NCBI GenBank assembly: GCA_021397845.1
Contig: CM038044.1
Location: 105,088,942 to 105,152,941 of the forward strand
Direction of reading: 5' to 3'
DNA from: Areca catechu
Lineage: Eukaryota; Streptophyta; Magnoliopsida; Arecales; Arecaceae
DNA: 64,000 bases
The position numbers and the translations under genes were made by a program. The notes under the pieces are model-generated. The model was not told the DNA's origin. It searched no databases and saw only the letters and a program-made list of their open reading frames with translations. Position 1 is the first letter of the stretch, and each line of letters begins with the position of its first letter. Shown piece after piece: positions 42,328-54,226 of this stretch.

Positions 42328-42794
42328 TTTATTTTTATTTATTATTTATACTTTCTCTTCTATGAAATAAAAAAATGATTTTAATTCTAAATCTTGTTAT
42401 ATGTTTTATTTGAATGATCTATATTTTTAGGATGAATCGTGCTCTATGGATCCATACTCTTAGAATAGATTATTTTTATGAATTTTTTTACTTTATATAC
42501 ATCCTGTCTTGACTAATCTATATTTTGAGCTAACAGGTACGGGTCGAGATTATATCTTGATAGGAGACTATTATAGAAGGAGAGTACCAACTATCTGCTA
42601 AGTAACTAGTTGAAATGCTTTTCTTTCTCATTTGGATATCTTTTATTTTATTGCTCATCCTAGTTAGATGGTATTAGTTTAATTCCTTAATTATCAAATC
42701 ACTATTGACATGCATCAGATTTATGACAGATTTGTATAAGTGAGTCAAAGAATTTATGGAAGAAGATGAAGTCATGATTAGGATTAGACTTGCG
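42328..42794. other. Unassigned AT-rich DNA
   Basis: No ORF or element terminus recognised. Confidence 0.4.
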
Positions 42795-45071
42795 TGGTTC
42801 CCATCAAGGTATTAAAAATCGAGCTAGGTTTCGTGCATGTATAATTTTTATTAATTTCTAGTAGAAGGAAAGTAGATTAAAAATTTTTAATTATAAAAAT
42901 ATGTATTTAGATCAAATCTAAAAACCCTACTATGGATGTTGAACATGATATGTATGGGAAGTAAATACTAAAATTTAAAATCAGTATGCATCGATCTCAA
43001 TATTGCACGATATAGATCAAATCTATAAAACCTATAAGATCAGAATATCTTTGTATGGGTCACTGATCTTCACTACTGATGAACATGGTAATAAGTTTTT
43101 CAAGTCACCTAACAGTCACACAGGTTGTCTAGCTTCTACAGCAAGTCTGTGTAAAGTCCTGAAAGATCAACGTTCTAGAATTAATAGCTCCTCGCAAAGG
43201 ATATTGGATGGCTAATTTGAATCCTTCTTTGGAGCTTCTTAGACCCTTCAAGAAGAAAAAAAGAGGGAGCACTTAAAGGATAAAGAGGTGGGAGAACAAG
43301 AAAGAGAAGGAAAGTTTCACTAATTTTTCTCTCTCTCCTAAAACCCCTAGCACTAAGAATAAACCCATGCCCACCTTGATTTTCATGCCAACTCTCCCCT
43401 CCATTTTTTTGATGATTATTATTCTCAAATTCCATAGTAATCCTTTTTAAATATGTGCACTCCCATCAAGAAATTCAGATAAAAATGTGGTGATCAAAAG
43501 AGTTTGGTACATGATGGGATAAAGAAATAAATAAGGATAAGGCTTGGAGTTTTGATCCTACTAAAACTCTATTAATTTAAATTCAAAACTAATTTAGATT
43601 TAAACCAAAATTAATCCTTATAAAAGCAAGAAAAAGGAGAGGGTGACAAAGCATTTTTGGTATAGGAAAAAATCATGCAAATTCAAAATTGGCATGGCGA
43701 AATTCTAGGGAGAGGGACAAGGTGGCACTAAGCTTGAAATTTGAATTCTAATTCAATTTGAATTAAGTTCCAATCAAATTAAATTTGGTTTAACTCAATT
43801 AAATACCTAAGCCTAATCTAATTAGGTCTTAATTAGTTTAATTAAATTATAATTAAATCAATAATTAATCAAGCCTCAGTCTGAATCAAACCATAATTAA
43901 AACTACCTAGCGATTAGATCATCATATAACCTAATCGGGTCAGACCTAATTGAACTCAATTCAATTAGACTTGACCTAAATCTCTTTGCTTAATTAAATT
44001 GAGTCAATTAGCAATTTAATTAATAATTAATCCAAAAATAATTTATTAATATTTAATAAATTATTTTTTACAATACTTGCATAAGTTTAATTATTAATCA
44101 TATTGATAATTATATCCTTGAACGATTCTTAATCGTTAACCAACCATCATGATCAGTCAGAAATTTCTATTATGTACGATCCTATAGGTTCAAACACTAA
44201 GCTAGTATTATAGAAAAAAATTTTAAACTAATTAATATGACCATCTAGTAATGGTACTTGATATTCAGATAGGTCAAATAATTGCAAAGCAACATTCAAG
44301 AACCTAGGTATATAGTTTCCACATAATTCTTTTCTTTGATCCAATGCTCAGGATAACTTTAGAATTAACTACCAACTCTTAATTAGGCATCCAAAAGTAT
44401 CTCAACCTAATAAATCCTGGGACTCCTCACAAGGATTATCTTGACCAAGATTTTACTAAATTGAAATACAATAAAGCATTATCTCCAATATTTTGGAGTG
44501 GTTAATCTTATCTTGACTCATACACTGACTTTACAAATACTTGACTACACCATAAACCTTCTATCACTATATTAGAAATATAGGTAGTCTGATACAAAAG
44601 TATAGTGAATTACTTGCAAGTTACCATGGTGATCTTAGGTTAAAGGGGTACTTATGCCTATATCCTTCTGCAAGATACTCTTGACAGTAGAGTACTCTAC
44701 AAAGTTGGTCACGTTCAGTAAAATGTACATCTACACTCACCTGCATACCATACCAATATCTTCACACTCTTTAGTTATAAGGATAACTTATCCATATAGT
44801 ACACAATGATCTATACTCGATAAACATTATTGTCTTAAGTAACAGCATATCATTCAATCGCAAACAAGTTTAAGAATTACATGATAAGTCTTTCTTTATC
44901 AAAAAAAGAAATTCTAAGGACTTCATCATAAAAGAGTTTATATAAACAAAGATGCACAAAATGTGATGAACTATCAAAATAACTTTTATATATTGATAAT
45001 TCATATATAAATTATAATGAACATAACCATCTACAACTTAGATGATTGACGTTAAGACATATTTTCTAACA
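42795..45071 (-). repeat. 3' LTR of the truncated copia
   Basis: The edge at 45071 is fixed by a CCAAGTAGAAGT purine-rich tract just before TGTTAG (minus strand). About 2.3 kb and very AT-rich. The short ORFs inside it (43003, 43181) are not regarded as genes. Confidence 0.5.
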
Positions 45072-45471
45072 ACTTCTACTTGGACTAGAGCCAATCGAAA
45101 TAATATCGAATACTCATATTCTACTTGTGATCATCGAACTCTTTGATTCCAAGAGCTTTAGTAAATGGGTCATCCAAGTTTTTCCTTTCATTGATCTTCT
45201 GAAAGTCAACATCACCTCGGTTTACATTCTCTCAGACAAGATGGTAGTGATGCAACATATGCTTGGTCTGCTGATGGGATGTTGGTTCTTTCACTTGAGC
45301 TATGGCTCTAGTGCTATCACAATGTAGAAGAACTAGATTATTAATGGAGGGTGCCACTCCAAGCTCGCTAATGAACTTCTACAACCAAATAGCTTTCTTT
45401 GCTGCATCAGATGCCAGCTGCATCAGATGCCACAATGTACTCCATCTCACATATTGAATCAGCCACACATA
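45072..45471 (-). pseudogene. Copia RNase H C-terminal fragment
   Basis: The minus strand reads ADSICEMEYIVASDAAKK, then FISELGVAPSINNLVLLHCD and STRAIAQVKE. This matches C4 at 61440-61620 (DSVCEAEYIAASDTAKEA; CDSTRAIAQAKE). It ends abruptly where G2 LTR sequence begins, so a deletion joined them. Confidence 0.75.
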
Positions 45472-46590
45472 GGACTCCTTATAAGTCAAATCTTTATTCA
45501 TTATAGATATGTATTAGGTTTGGGATGGATTTATATTCCTACTTGGACTAGGACTCTTTCATGGGTCTATAAAAAGAGATATACTCAAGCAAATTAAATC
45601 AATAAGAATTATTGATCTATTTTTTTCTTCATCATGTTTGGTGTGATTACTTTGAGAGGAAGAGGGTGAGAGATCCATAGCACTCGCAAGGAAGGGTGAG
45701 AGGCCCATTTTTGCTCTTCATTCTTCTTTACGTCCTATTCCTTGATTTCTATACCAGCAACTTTTCAACCTCTACAAATTCCTAACCCCATGTCCAAATG
45801 ACTTTTCATTTTTTTGGAAGTCCAACACTAGGAGCTTCTTCTCCAACTTACAAATCTTTGAAATCATTTTTCTAAATTTTTTTGTCCTATTGAATCAAAC
45901 CCTACATGCAAAAATTCTGTACCAGGCTTCTCCACCCATCTACATCATGCCCAAATCCACCATCAATTACCTAACCCTATTCTATACAATCTCATGCACC
46001 TACAAAAGTTTTTCTATAATTTTCAAGGAGTTTTGGAGCCTGGATCAGTCCTTGGATTCTCCAAATCCAAGCATTTTGTCTCCAAGTCAGTTCTAGGTTC
46101 TTCAACAGCTAGTTCCTATATTCAAGAGCCTTCCATGAAGAAGCCGATTAATCAAGGTGTCGAGATCTAGATTTCAATGATCAAAATCTAAATCATTATG
46201 AATCCAAACTATTGAATCTACTCCAAAAGTAGTCTAACTCTTCCAAGGTTTTGATTTGGCTTATTTCGTAAGTATCTTTAAATAAATTGAATTCATTATT
46301 TGGTAATTTTATGAGATGTCCTATTATCTTTATTGCATACAGGTCTCATATATTTTAGGAGAACTATCTCAATTTGGGTATTTTTCTAAATACCATCAAT
46401 ATGAGTTTCATATAATTTTAAATTGCTTATTCTTAGGGCAACAATTTATGATCCTACTTTAATCTGATTATTCTTCTTTTTAGCAATGTATCTTAAACTT
46501 GCTTAGAATTATCATCATTTGGTTAGTATCTTATAAATTATGTTAATCAATTACTGATTTCAAATTATTCATGCATCATGTTCCGCATCA
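45472..46590 (+). repeat. G2 right LTR, 5' end truncated
   Basis: Homologous to the left LTR from about 45650 onward, and ends TTCCGCATCA before the TSD. It has its own promoter (TATAAAAAG at 45568-45576). Its true start is missing or lies near TGTATTAGG (45506). Confidence 0.75.
45568..45576 (+). promoter_or_regulatory. TATA box of the G2 right LTR
   Basis: TATAAAAAG in the context GGGTCTATAAAAAGAGATA, the usual U3 promoter position. Confidence 0.65.
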
Positions 46591-46705
46591 CTACCTACCA
46601 CCTAGTGAAGCAAAAGAAGTGGAGCTTCATCTCGAAACATCAAAAGGCCATTATCGAGGAAGCTAATAAACTAGTCAAGGCTGATTTCATTAGGAAGGTG
46701 ATGTG
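46591..46705 (+). pseudogene. T0 RT, N-terminal piece
   Basis: Reads VKQKKWSFISKHQKAIIEE and ANKLVKADFIRKV, the start of the RT domain (compare Element A KKLFDAGFIRE). Cut at S3 in the next residues. Confidence 0.8.
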
Positions 46706-48514
46706 TGTTGACCCTGGAATGATTTTGATGATAATAAAACATTGGAGCATACATTTGTTACTAATATTCCCAATTGTTTAAGAAGTTTTTATAGAGAATG
46801 TCACAAAACTTTCATTCTAATCACAACTCAGAAGTGTATATCAAAAATCAGTGATTTCTTGAAAATACAGTCATAATTGGAAAACCCAAAATATTTTAAG
46901 TGTACACTCATGTAGAAGAGGGCAAGTCTATGTATTTTTCAAGTTTAAGCCTCCTAGATTTGCACTGGATGAAGTTTGGGAATCATTGGAAGAATTTGAA
47001 TGGAGTTTGGACTCATTTAAAGCTAAGTCACTTGAGCCGACTCAAGCAACTTGAGCCGACTCTGTGTTCTGGCACTGCACAAGAATTCTGACATGCAGAC
47101 ATCCGAGCCAACCCAAAGAATTCGAGCCGACTCGTCTAGTGTTCAATTCTTTAAAGACAGACTCACTCGAGCTGACTCAAGCAACTTGAGCCGACTCTGT
47201 GTTCTAGCACTGCACAAGAATTCTGACATGCAGACATCTGAGCCGACTCGAAGAATTCATGCCGACTCATCTAGTGTTCAGTTCTTTAAAGACAGACATC
47301 TGAGCTGACCTGAAGAACTCGAGCCGACTCGTGCATTATGCTATTTTGTGAAGCCAATCAACCGAGCTGACTCTTGTACCAGTGAGCTGACTCTTCCAGA
47401 GTGAGCAAAAATAGTCCTAAGGATTCGAGTCGACTCGAAGGATGTCGAGCCGACTCATCCAGAGTGATGATTTCTCAGATTGACATTCGAGCCAACTCAA
47501 GTTTTGAAGAGCCAACTCTTCCAGAGTGTACATTTTCTCAGTTATGAAAAATAAGCCAAGTGAGCTGCCTCGAAGAAAAGGAGCTGACTCGACCAGAGTT
47601 ATGTTTTAACCTGTCTAAGAATCCGAGCTAACTTGAAGCATCCGAGCTGACTCAAAGCCCAGTTCCAAGTTCATAACGACTAGCTCCAGAACTTTCTTTT
47701 TAAATTCAAAATGCTCTATAATGGTCATATTTCAAATCCCAATGGTCTACAATGGCTAGATCCACTTGAAATTAGTCAAAGGGACTATTTAAAAAGGATT
47801 CGAACCACTTTTTGAAATGAGGCACAAAAGAGAAAAAGAGAGAAAATATTTTTGAAGAGAATTCAAGAGAGCACTCAAGACTACACCAAACTTCCATCTA
47901 TCTTCTTGAGGCATTTATTGAAGAAAGGTTGAAGCCTTGAAGAGCATTCAAAGCATATTCAAGAAGGCTTCTCTAGAGCTACAACTGCAACCATCCGACA
48001 ATAATTAGTTTGTCATTTAGTTGCTCTGTTTTATTTCTTCTCATCATTTGAGTTATCCCAAGTACAGCAGGGGCTGTGACTTGGAGTTAAGATTCTTGGT
48101 GAGCCTGTTGAAAACCAAGTTTGGGTTGTTAGTGATCCCGTATTAAAACTAACATTGTAGTGGATTTTTGGTGAGCCCGGACAAAATCAAGTTTGGATTT
48201 TTGGTGAGCCCAGAATAAAACCAAGTGTAGGTTTTGGATTGTGAACTTGTGAAAACAATCCGGCTATATTCCATGGATGAATATAGTAAAAATCTTAATT
48301 AATATCTTGGGTAGTGGACGTAGGAGCTGAGTTGCTTCGAACCACTATAAATCTCTTAGTGTTTGTGCTGTGATTTCTGTGTTGTGCTTTTACTTCTGCT
48401 GCTTACTCATTTAATCACTTTACTCACCACACTTTGATTTCAAAAGAGCACATACTTGAGAAAAATTTTAAATATCCAATTCACCCCCCTCTTGGATAAG
48501 CCACATGGGCAGCA
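46706..48514 (+). mobile_element. S3: solo LTR (1.81 kb), related to C1 family, inside T0 RT
   Basis: Begins TGTTGACCCTGGAATG and ends CACATGGGCAGCA, like the C1 LTR (TGTTGACCCTAGG ... CCTGGGCAACA). No internal coding region. The T0 RT continues at 48515 (HLDWLANIVLVKK). The flanks ATGTG and ATGCA match at three of five bases, so the duplication has decayed or was edited. Confidence 0.8.
47030..47660. repeat. GAGCCGACTC-type motif array in S3
   Basis: About twenty copies or near-copies of GAGCCGACTC / GAGTCGACTCGAAG at irregular spacing, plus one longer duplicated block (about 47045-47160 and 47185-47290). Confidence 0.85.
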
Positions 48515-51355
48515 ATGCACCTCGACTGGCTAGCTAATATAGTACTTGTAAAAAAAGCAAACAGAAAGTGATGAATGTGTATATAATTCGCCAACTTCAA
48601 TAAAGCCTATACAAAGGATAGCTATCCTCTGCTTCAAATTGACTAGTTGTTTGATGCTACTTTCGATCATGAGCTCTTCACCTTTATGGATGCCTTCTTT
48701 AGTTATAACCACATATAGATAATACCAGAATATAAGGAGAAGATTGCCTTTATAACTGATCGTGGGCTCTTCTGTTATTGGATCATGCCATTTGGGCTTA
48801 AGAATATGAGTGCTACTTATCAATGATTGGTGAATAGGATCTTCAAAGATCAAATATGCCAAAATATGGAGATGTATGCAGTGATCTATTAGTTAAAAGT
48901 ATCCACTCATGACCTCATTGTTGACCTCACGAGGCCTCCAATACACTGCACCAATAAAAAATGAAGCTGAATCAGGTGAAATGTGTATTTGGGGTGACAT
49001 CCAGTAAATTCCTCAGCTTCATAGTCTCATGTAAAGATATTGAAGCTAATCTAGAGAAGATTCAGATAGTCTAAGAAATGATTCCACCAAAGTCTACAGG
49101 GAAGTATAGTACCTTACTGGGAAGGTAGCAGCCCTCAACCACTTCATGTCCATATTAGCAAAAAGAGGTCTTCCTTTTTTTTAAAATACTCAATTAGCCC
49201 AAAGATTTCTATTGGACTATAGAGGGCCAAAAGGCATTTGAGGAGTAGAAGAAATATTTAAGTTTTGCCCCACTATTGAGTAAGCCCAAGATCAGTAAGA
49301 GCTTTTTATCTACCTTATTGTATTCTCAGCAATAATAAGTATGGTGCTCGTTCAAAAGGAAAGAAATATTCAGAAGCCAGTATATTATATAAGCAATGTC
49401 CTCCATGATGCAGAAACCATATACACTAAGCTAAAAGAGTTCATCTTTGCTCTTAGTCTTTGACCTTATTTTCAAGCCCATATTATTACCCTCTTTACTA
49501 ATCAGCCTATGAAGACCGTCCTCCATCAACCGGATACCTCAGGATGGATAGCCAATGGGCACTTGAGCTTTCAAAATTTGATATAAGGTTTCTCCCAAGG
49601 CCTTCATGTAAAGCCTAAGTGTTGGCTAACTTCATCTTTGAATGTACAATCCCATAGGGGGAGATTCATAGGCTAAGGGAACAAGTTCTAGGGCTAACAC
49701 AGAAAAGCAATGGACCTTGTATATGGATGGCTCGACAAATTTCTTGGGATCAGGGGTAGGCCTTAATTTGACTCGCCTTAAAAGAGATATTGTTGAATAT
49801 GCTCTGCACTTCAAGTTTCCAACTATTGATAATGAAGTAGAGTACAAGGCATTGATCATCAACCTCAAGATTGCAAAAGAAGTTGGAGTTTGACATCTTG
49901 CTATCTTTAGCGATTCTCAACTAGTTGTTGGACAAGTCAAAGATGAATACGAGGCTTGGGAAGAGAACATGAAGAAGTAACTTGGCAAGGTAAAAGGCTT
50001 GATCTCATTATTTCAAAGCTTTGATGTTTAACAGGTACCTAGAGCAAAAAATTCTAGGGCCAATTCACTATCAAACTTGGTGGCATCCTTACCATCTAAT
50101 CTTCGAAAGGATACATATTTTGAAATATTAAAGAAGTCAAGCCTCGAGGAGCCTCGGCTTGTCTAACAATTGATGAGGAGCCAAGCTGGATTGACCTTCT
50201 TCTCAAATATCTCTAGTAAGGTGAGTCAGCACCAGATCAGAAAGAGGCACGAAAGATAAGGCATCAAGCATCTTACTATGTTATGTATGATAATAAGCTT
50301 TACAAGTGCTCATTTTCCTTGCCTCTATTGAAGCACCTATCCTATCCGAGATAGATTATGCATTAAGGGAGGTCCACGAAGGAGTCTATGAAAATCACTT
50401 AAGGATAGGTCCTTAGCCTACAAGATACTTCAGTAGGACTTCTATTGGCCTACTATGCTACAGGATATAGCTGAATTTGTGTGAAAGTGTGATCGTTGCT
50501 AGAGAAATACTATTATTCAGTGTTAATCGACAATGCTCTTGACTCCAATTGCTGCTCCTTGGCCTTTTGCCTAATGAAAAATGGACATCCTTGACCCATT
50601 TCTTTGGGTGACCGGCTAGCATAAGTTTCTTTTAGTGGCTATTGACTACTTCACTAAGTGGGTTGAAGCCAAGCCTTTCACCCACATCATGATAGCTGGA
50701 GTGAGGAATTTTATCTAGAAATCCATTATCATCCTGTATGGTCTTCCTAGAGTTTTGATCACAAATAATGGCTGGCAATTCAGCCATGCATGGCTTTTGA
50801 GTTTTGTCAGAGCATGGCATTACTCAATGATTTACCTCGGTGTGGCACCCTTAAGCCAATGGAGAAGCTCAAGTTACTAATAGGACTCTTTTGCAAAGCT
50901 TGAAGGCTTGCCTAGGCAAGATGAAAGGATACTAGGCTGATGAGCTTCACCATATATTATAGACTTACTAGACCACTCATAGAGTACCAATCGAAGAAAC
51001 TCCTTTCAACTTATCATTCAAGATAAAAGCAGTTATCCCTGTAGAGATTGGGCTTCCCTCTCTTATAGTTGAAGAATATAATGAAGATACCAAACCTAGA
51101 TTTGCTTGAGGAAAGCAGGGAGCAAGTAGAAAGTGGCCACTACAATGCCTGAGTCAAAGCTAAGGAGTTTAGAGTTGGTGACCTGGTGTTGTGATGTGCC
51201 AAAGTTTTCTAGCTTGCCAAGCAAGAAAAGCTATCATCTAATTGGAAAGGTCTATATCAAGTGGACGAAGTAATCTGCCCTGGTACTTATTGATTGAAGT
51301 AGCTCGATGGAACCTCTCAACCTAGAGCCTGGAATTCCTTTAATCTCTGCATGTA
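48515..51355 (+). pseudogene. T0 RT, RNase H, second RNase H and integrase
   Basis: RT resumes HLDWLANIVLVKKAN, then DAFFSYNHI, ITDRGLFCYWIMPFGLKN; the YVDD box is destroyed by a frameshift near 48882. First RNase H near 49330-49520 (KPVYYISNVLHDAE-like). Second RNase H around 49715-49970 (YMDGSTNFLGSGVGLNL, DNEVEYKALI). Integrase 50380-51350 has WPTMLQDIAEFV, VAIDYFTKWVEAKPF and ITNNGWQFS, where the catalytic Asp is Asn. Ends PRAWNSFNLCMYY-like at 51355. Stops throughout. Confidence 0.8.
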
Positions 51356-52378
51356 CTATTAGTAATGTAAACTTCACTTTTCTAAAAAGGATTTTTGGTT
51401 TACTTAATAACTTGCATGTTTTTACATAATGATTTGTGCTTCATGGAATGGAGGATTAACCTATGATGAGCCCCAAATGTTCAAAGATCTTAGTTTTTCA
51501 AGAAGTAGGGGATTAACCTTCGAGAGCCCTTCAACTCTTCAGATGAACCAACCTAACCCAAACTCTTGGTGTATTGAGAAGTAGGGGATTAACCTTTGAT
51601 AATCTCTGAAAGGCTAACCAATTAAAGGATCCTTTCAATTGTCTATGAGGGCCAAAGATCCAAAATACTTGAGAAGTAAGAGATTGACCATAGATGGCCC
51701 TCGAAATTCTAAGTCTAAAACCATGGTATTTAGAAAGTGAGGGACTAACTCTAAATGACCCTCAAAGCTCGGTAAAGTTCCCAACTTCCAACAAAAGATT
51801 AACCTATGATGACTCCAGTGAAGATTGGTTTCTAACCGAAGTCAAGGATACTTATGAATAGGCAATAGTATGGCAACTACCTTAGATAAATGTTGTCAGA
51901 GCTAGCCTATAAGGATAACTGCCTTAGATCGATGTTGTTAAAATCGATCTATATGGAAAACTACCTTGAATTGGCATTGTCGGAGCTAGCCTATAAGCCA
52001 AGAAGGTTTGGTGACTTCCTTGTATTGGAGTAGCAAAAAGAGCTTGAGGCAAGAAAGGTTTGGCGATTTTCTTAAGTCAAAGTTATCTAAGTGCGCTTAT
52101 CTATAGATCCAAATGAAACATGGAAATTTTCTTAAATCAGAATTACCGAAGTATCTACACATCAAAAATGTTTAGTGATTGCCTTGAATCAAAAGTGCAA
52201 ATCTCATTCAAGCATAGTATAAAGCAAGATCAAATTGCATTCAAAAAATATTTTTGATTTATTCAAAGTTCTTTATATTGACCTCCAAAGGATTAGATGT
52301 GATTTACAATGAAAGAAGAAAAGAAAAAGCTATGGAGCGGTAGCTAGAGTAGGAGAATCTTTCAAAGCAGGGCATTGG
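51356..52378 (+). repeat. T0 3' region with degenerate tandem repeats
   Basis: Two repeat types: about 100-bp units with AGAAGTAGGGGATTAACC (51500-51790), and about 60-bp units with GGATAACTGCCTTAGATCGA-like sequence (51860-52180). Same location, between pol and aORF, as the arrays in A and T1, but a different unit. Ends at the C4 target site ATTGG (52374-52378). Confidence 0.65.
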
Positions 52379-54212
52379 TGTTGGGAATTATGTCCCAAAG
52401 CCAATCGTCTAGGTTGTAGATAGTTGTGCTATCTTGTATTTGTATATAAATTCATTTAATAAATAAAATTATTTATTTTGGCTATTCATCATATTTACAT
52501 TTTCCTGAGATGAACTCTTATATGATGGAGTCCTTAGAACTACATTGTATTGATATAGAGAGGATATATCATGTAGTTCTTAAAGTGGTTCACAACCAAA
52601 TGATACATTGTTATAGGATGACAATGTATTAAGTGTAGGTTGTTGTATGTCGTATTTGTTGGTTGTCCTCTTAACAAGGAGTGTGGAGACACTGGTATGA
52701 CATGCAAGTGAAATGTATGATATTTCACTGAACGTGACCATCTGCGGAGCTCCCTTTTGCCAAAGGATTGCTCGCAAAGGGATATGGGTATATGTGTCCC
52801 TCAGACCTGAGGTCACTATGGAAGCTTGCAAGCAACTCACTATACTTTGGTGCCAGACTACCTAGATTTCTAATCTAGTGATGAAAGGTTTCTAGGTGCA
52901 GTCAAGTATTTGTGGAGTGATGGTGGATCAAGATGGAATCGACCCCTCCAAATAGTTTGGAGTGAATGACTCACTATATCTCAATTTAGCAAATCCTTGG
53001 CCAAGGTAGTTCTTGTGAAGAGTCACAAAACTTGTAAAGTTAAGACATGATCTGGATAAACCAAATTAGGGTTGGCAGTCCAACCCTAGGTCATCCTAAG
53101 AATTATGACGTCAAAGGGGTGAATTATGTAGCAACCATATGCCAGAGATTCTTGTGAGGTGCTCTACATCTTCGACCAATCCGGATGTCGGGTATCATTG
53201 CTAGATGAGAACTTTGATTGGTATTGGAAATGTTCCAGTGCTACTGGCTTAGTGTTCGAACCTATGGGGTTATACACCATAGAGAATTTTTATCTGATCT
53301 TAAGGCTAATCGATGATTGAGAATCGTTTGCCATCACCGGAAGTCAATATGATTGACTTTGTTCCAAGTGTCAACACTTGAAATTTTGCAGGTGTTGACA
53401 CTTGGTGAAGTGTCGACACTTGGCAATTTTTATGAGTCGATACTTCTTGTGATGAGTAGAATTTTGGAAAGATTTTTTGGAAAAATTTTGGGCAAGTTTT
53501 GACCTGGTTTGAATTTTGAATTCAAACCAGTTTTGGCTCCAAGGTTATTTGGTATGATAGTCATACTTACCTTCTTGGGTTGGACCCATTTGGTATGACC
53601 TTGATCCTCTCCCCCATTCTCTCCCCTCATCTCTCCTCCTTCCATTTTCTCCCTCTCCCTGCTGCCCCTATAAATGAACGTCATTTCTATGGCTACAACA
53701 GATTTTTGAGAAAAAGCTTTGAGAGAGGAAGATAGAGAAGGGTTGTGAGAGGTTTTGGGATTGGGTGTGTGAATCCTAGCATTCTAGCTAGGTCTTGGGA
53801 AGAGAGTTATCTTGAAAAGGGGTTCCAGCTCTTCTCCTAGTCTTCTCAGAAGAAGCAGATCGGCCCAAGAATCCCGAAGAGCTAGCACTCCAAGGGAGTT
53901 GATTAGAGTCGATCCCAGGTGTGGATTACCTGTAGAGGCCAGACATGTGTATGGCTTGAGCGCCCTCCTCCCTCCACATCTTCTCTCAGTATAAAGGTAT
54001 GGTACTTTTATATTTGTGTTCCTCTCTTGCTTTGATATTATGTTGCATGCTAGGTCATTATGCTAGATCCTGTTGCAGGCAGATCGGTAGATCATTTAGA
54101 TTTATCTACCGAGCCTTCCACTGTGCATGCTTTAAAATTATTTTAAAATACATTCCTTCTGTCCTGTTTTTCCTGCATATTGTATGCTTGGTGTAGATGC
54201 ACTTCACCTTCA
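52379..54212 (+). repeat. C4 5' LTR
   Basis: 1834 bp. A TATA box (TATAAAT) lies at 53669-53675 and palindromic AAGTGTCGACACTT sites around 53370-53450. The minus-strand ORF at 53430-53684 recurs in the other LTR and is not a gene. Confidence 0.92.
53669..53675 (+). promoter_or_regulatory. TATA box of the C4 5' LTR
   Basis: TATAAAT in the context CTGCCCCTATAAATGAACG. The 3' LTR has it at 63113-63119. The solo LTR has TACAAAT instead. Confidence 0.65.
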
Positions 54213-54226
54213 ATGGTATAAGAGCT
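54213..54226 (+). other. C4 primer-binding site
   Basis: TGGTATAAGAGCT differs by one base from the usual tRNA-Met site TGGTATCAGAGCT and abuts the LTR. Confidence 0.8.

Larger units (their letters stand above)
42795..45471 (-). mobile_element. Truncated Ty1/copia element (3' end of pol and 3' LTR)
   Basis: The minus strand reads the end of copia RNase H (45471-45090), a short spacer, then an LTR that starts TGTTAGAAAATATG at 45071. All upstream coding parts are missing. The LTR has the same internal landmarks as C4 (a segment reading GAACCTATAGGATCGTACA, then a GATTAAGAATCGTT-like block), so it is a related family. The left edge is uncertain. Confidence 0.65.
23522..46590 (+). mobile_element. 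G2: chromovirus-like Ty3/gypsy element with nested insertions, TSD CTACC
   Basis: CTACC precedes 23522 and follows 46590, and the T0 reading frame continues across if G2 is removed. G2 has a left LTR, a tRNA-Met-type PBS, gag, protease, RT, RNase H and integrase up to about 29220. The rest is filled by a SINE, T1, unknown DNA and a truncated copia before the right LTR. Many stops (often CAG to TAG), so it is old. The lineage within chromoviruses was not decided. Confidence 0.8.

Noticed and set aside
53430..53684. Minus-strand ORF in the C4 LTR, repeated at 62790-63128
   Set aside because: Repeats only because the LTRs repeat; it spans the promoter and has no domain.
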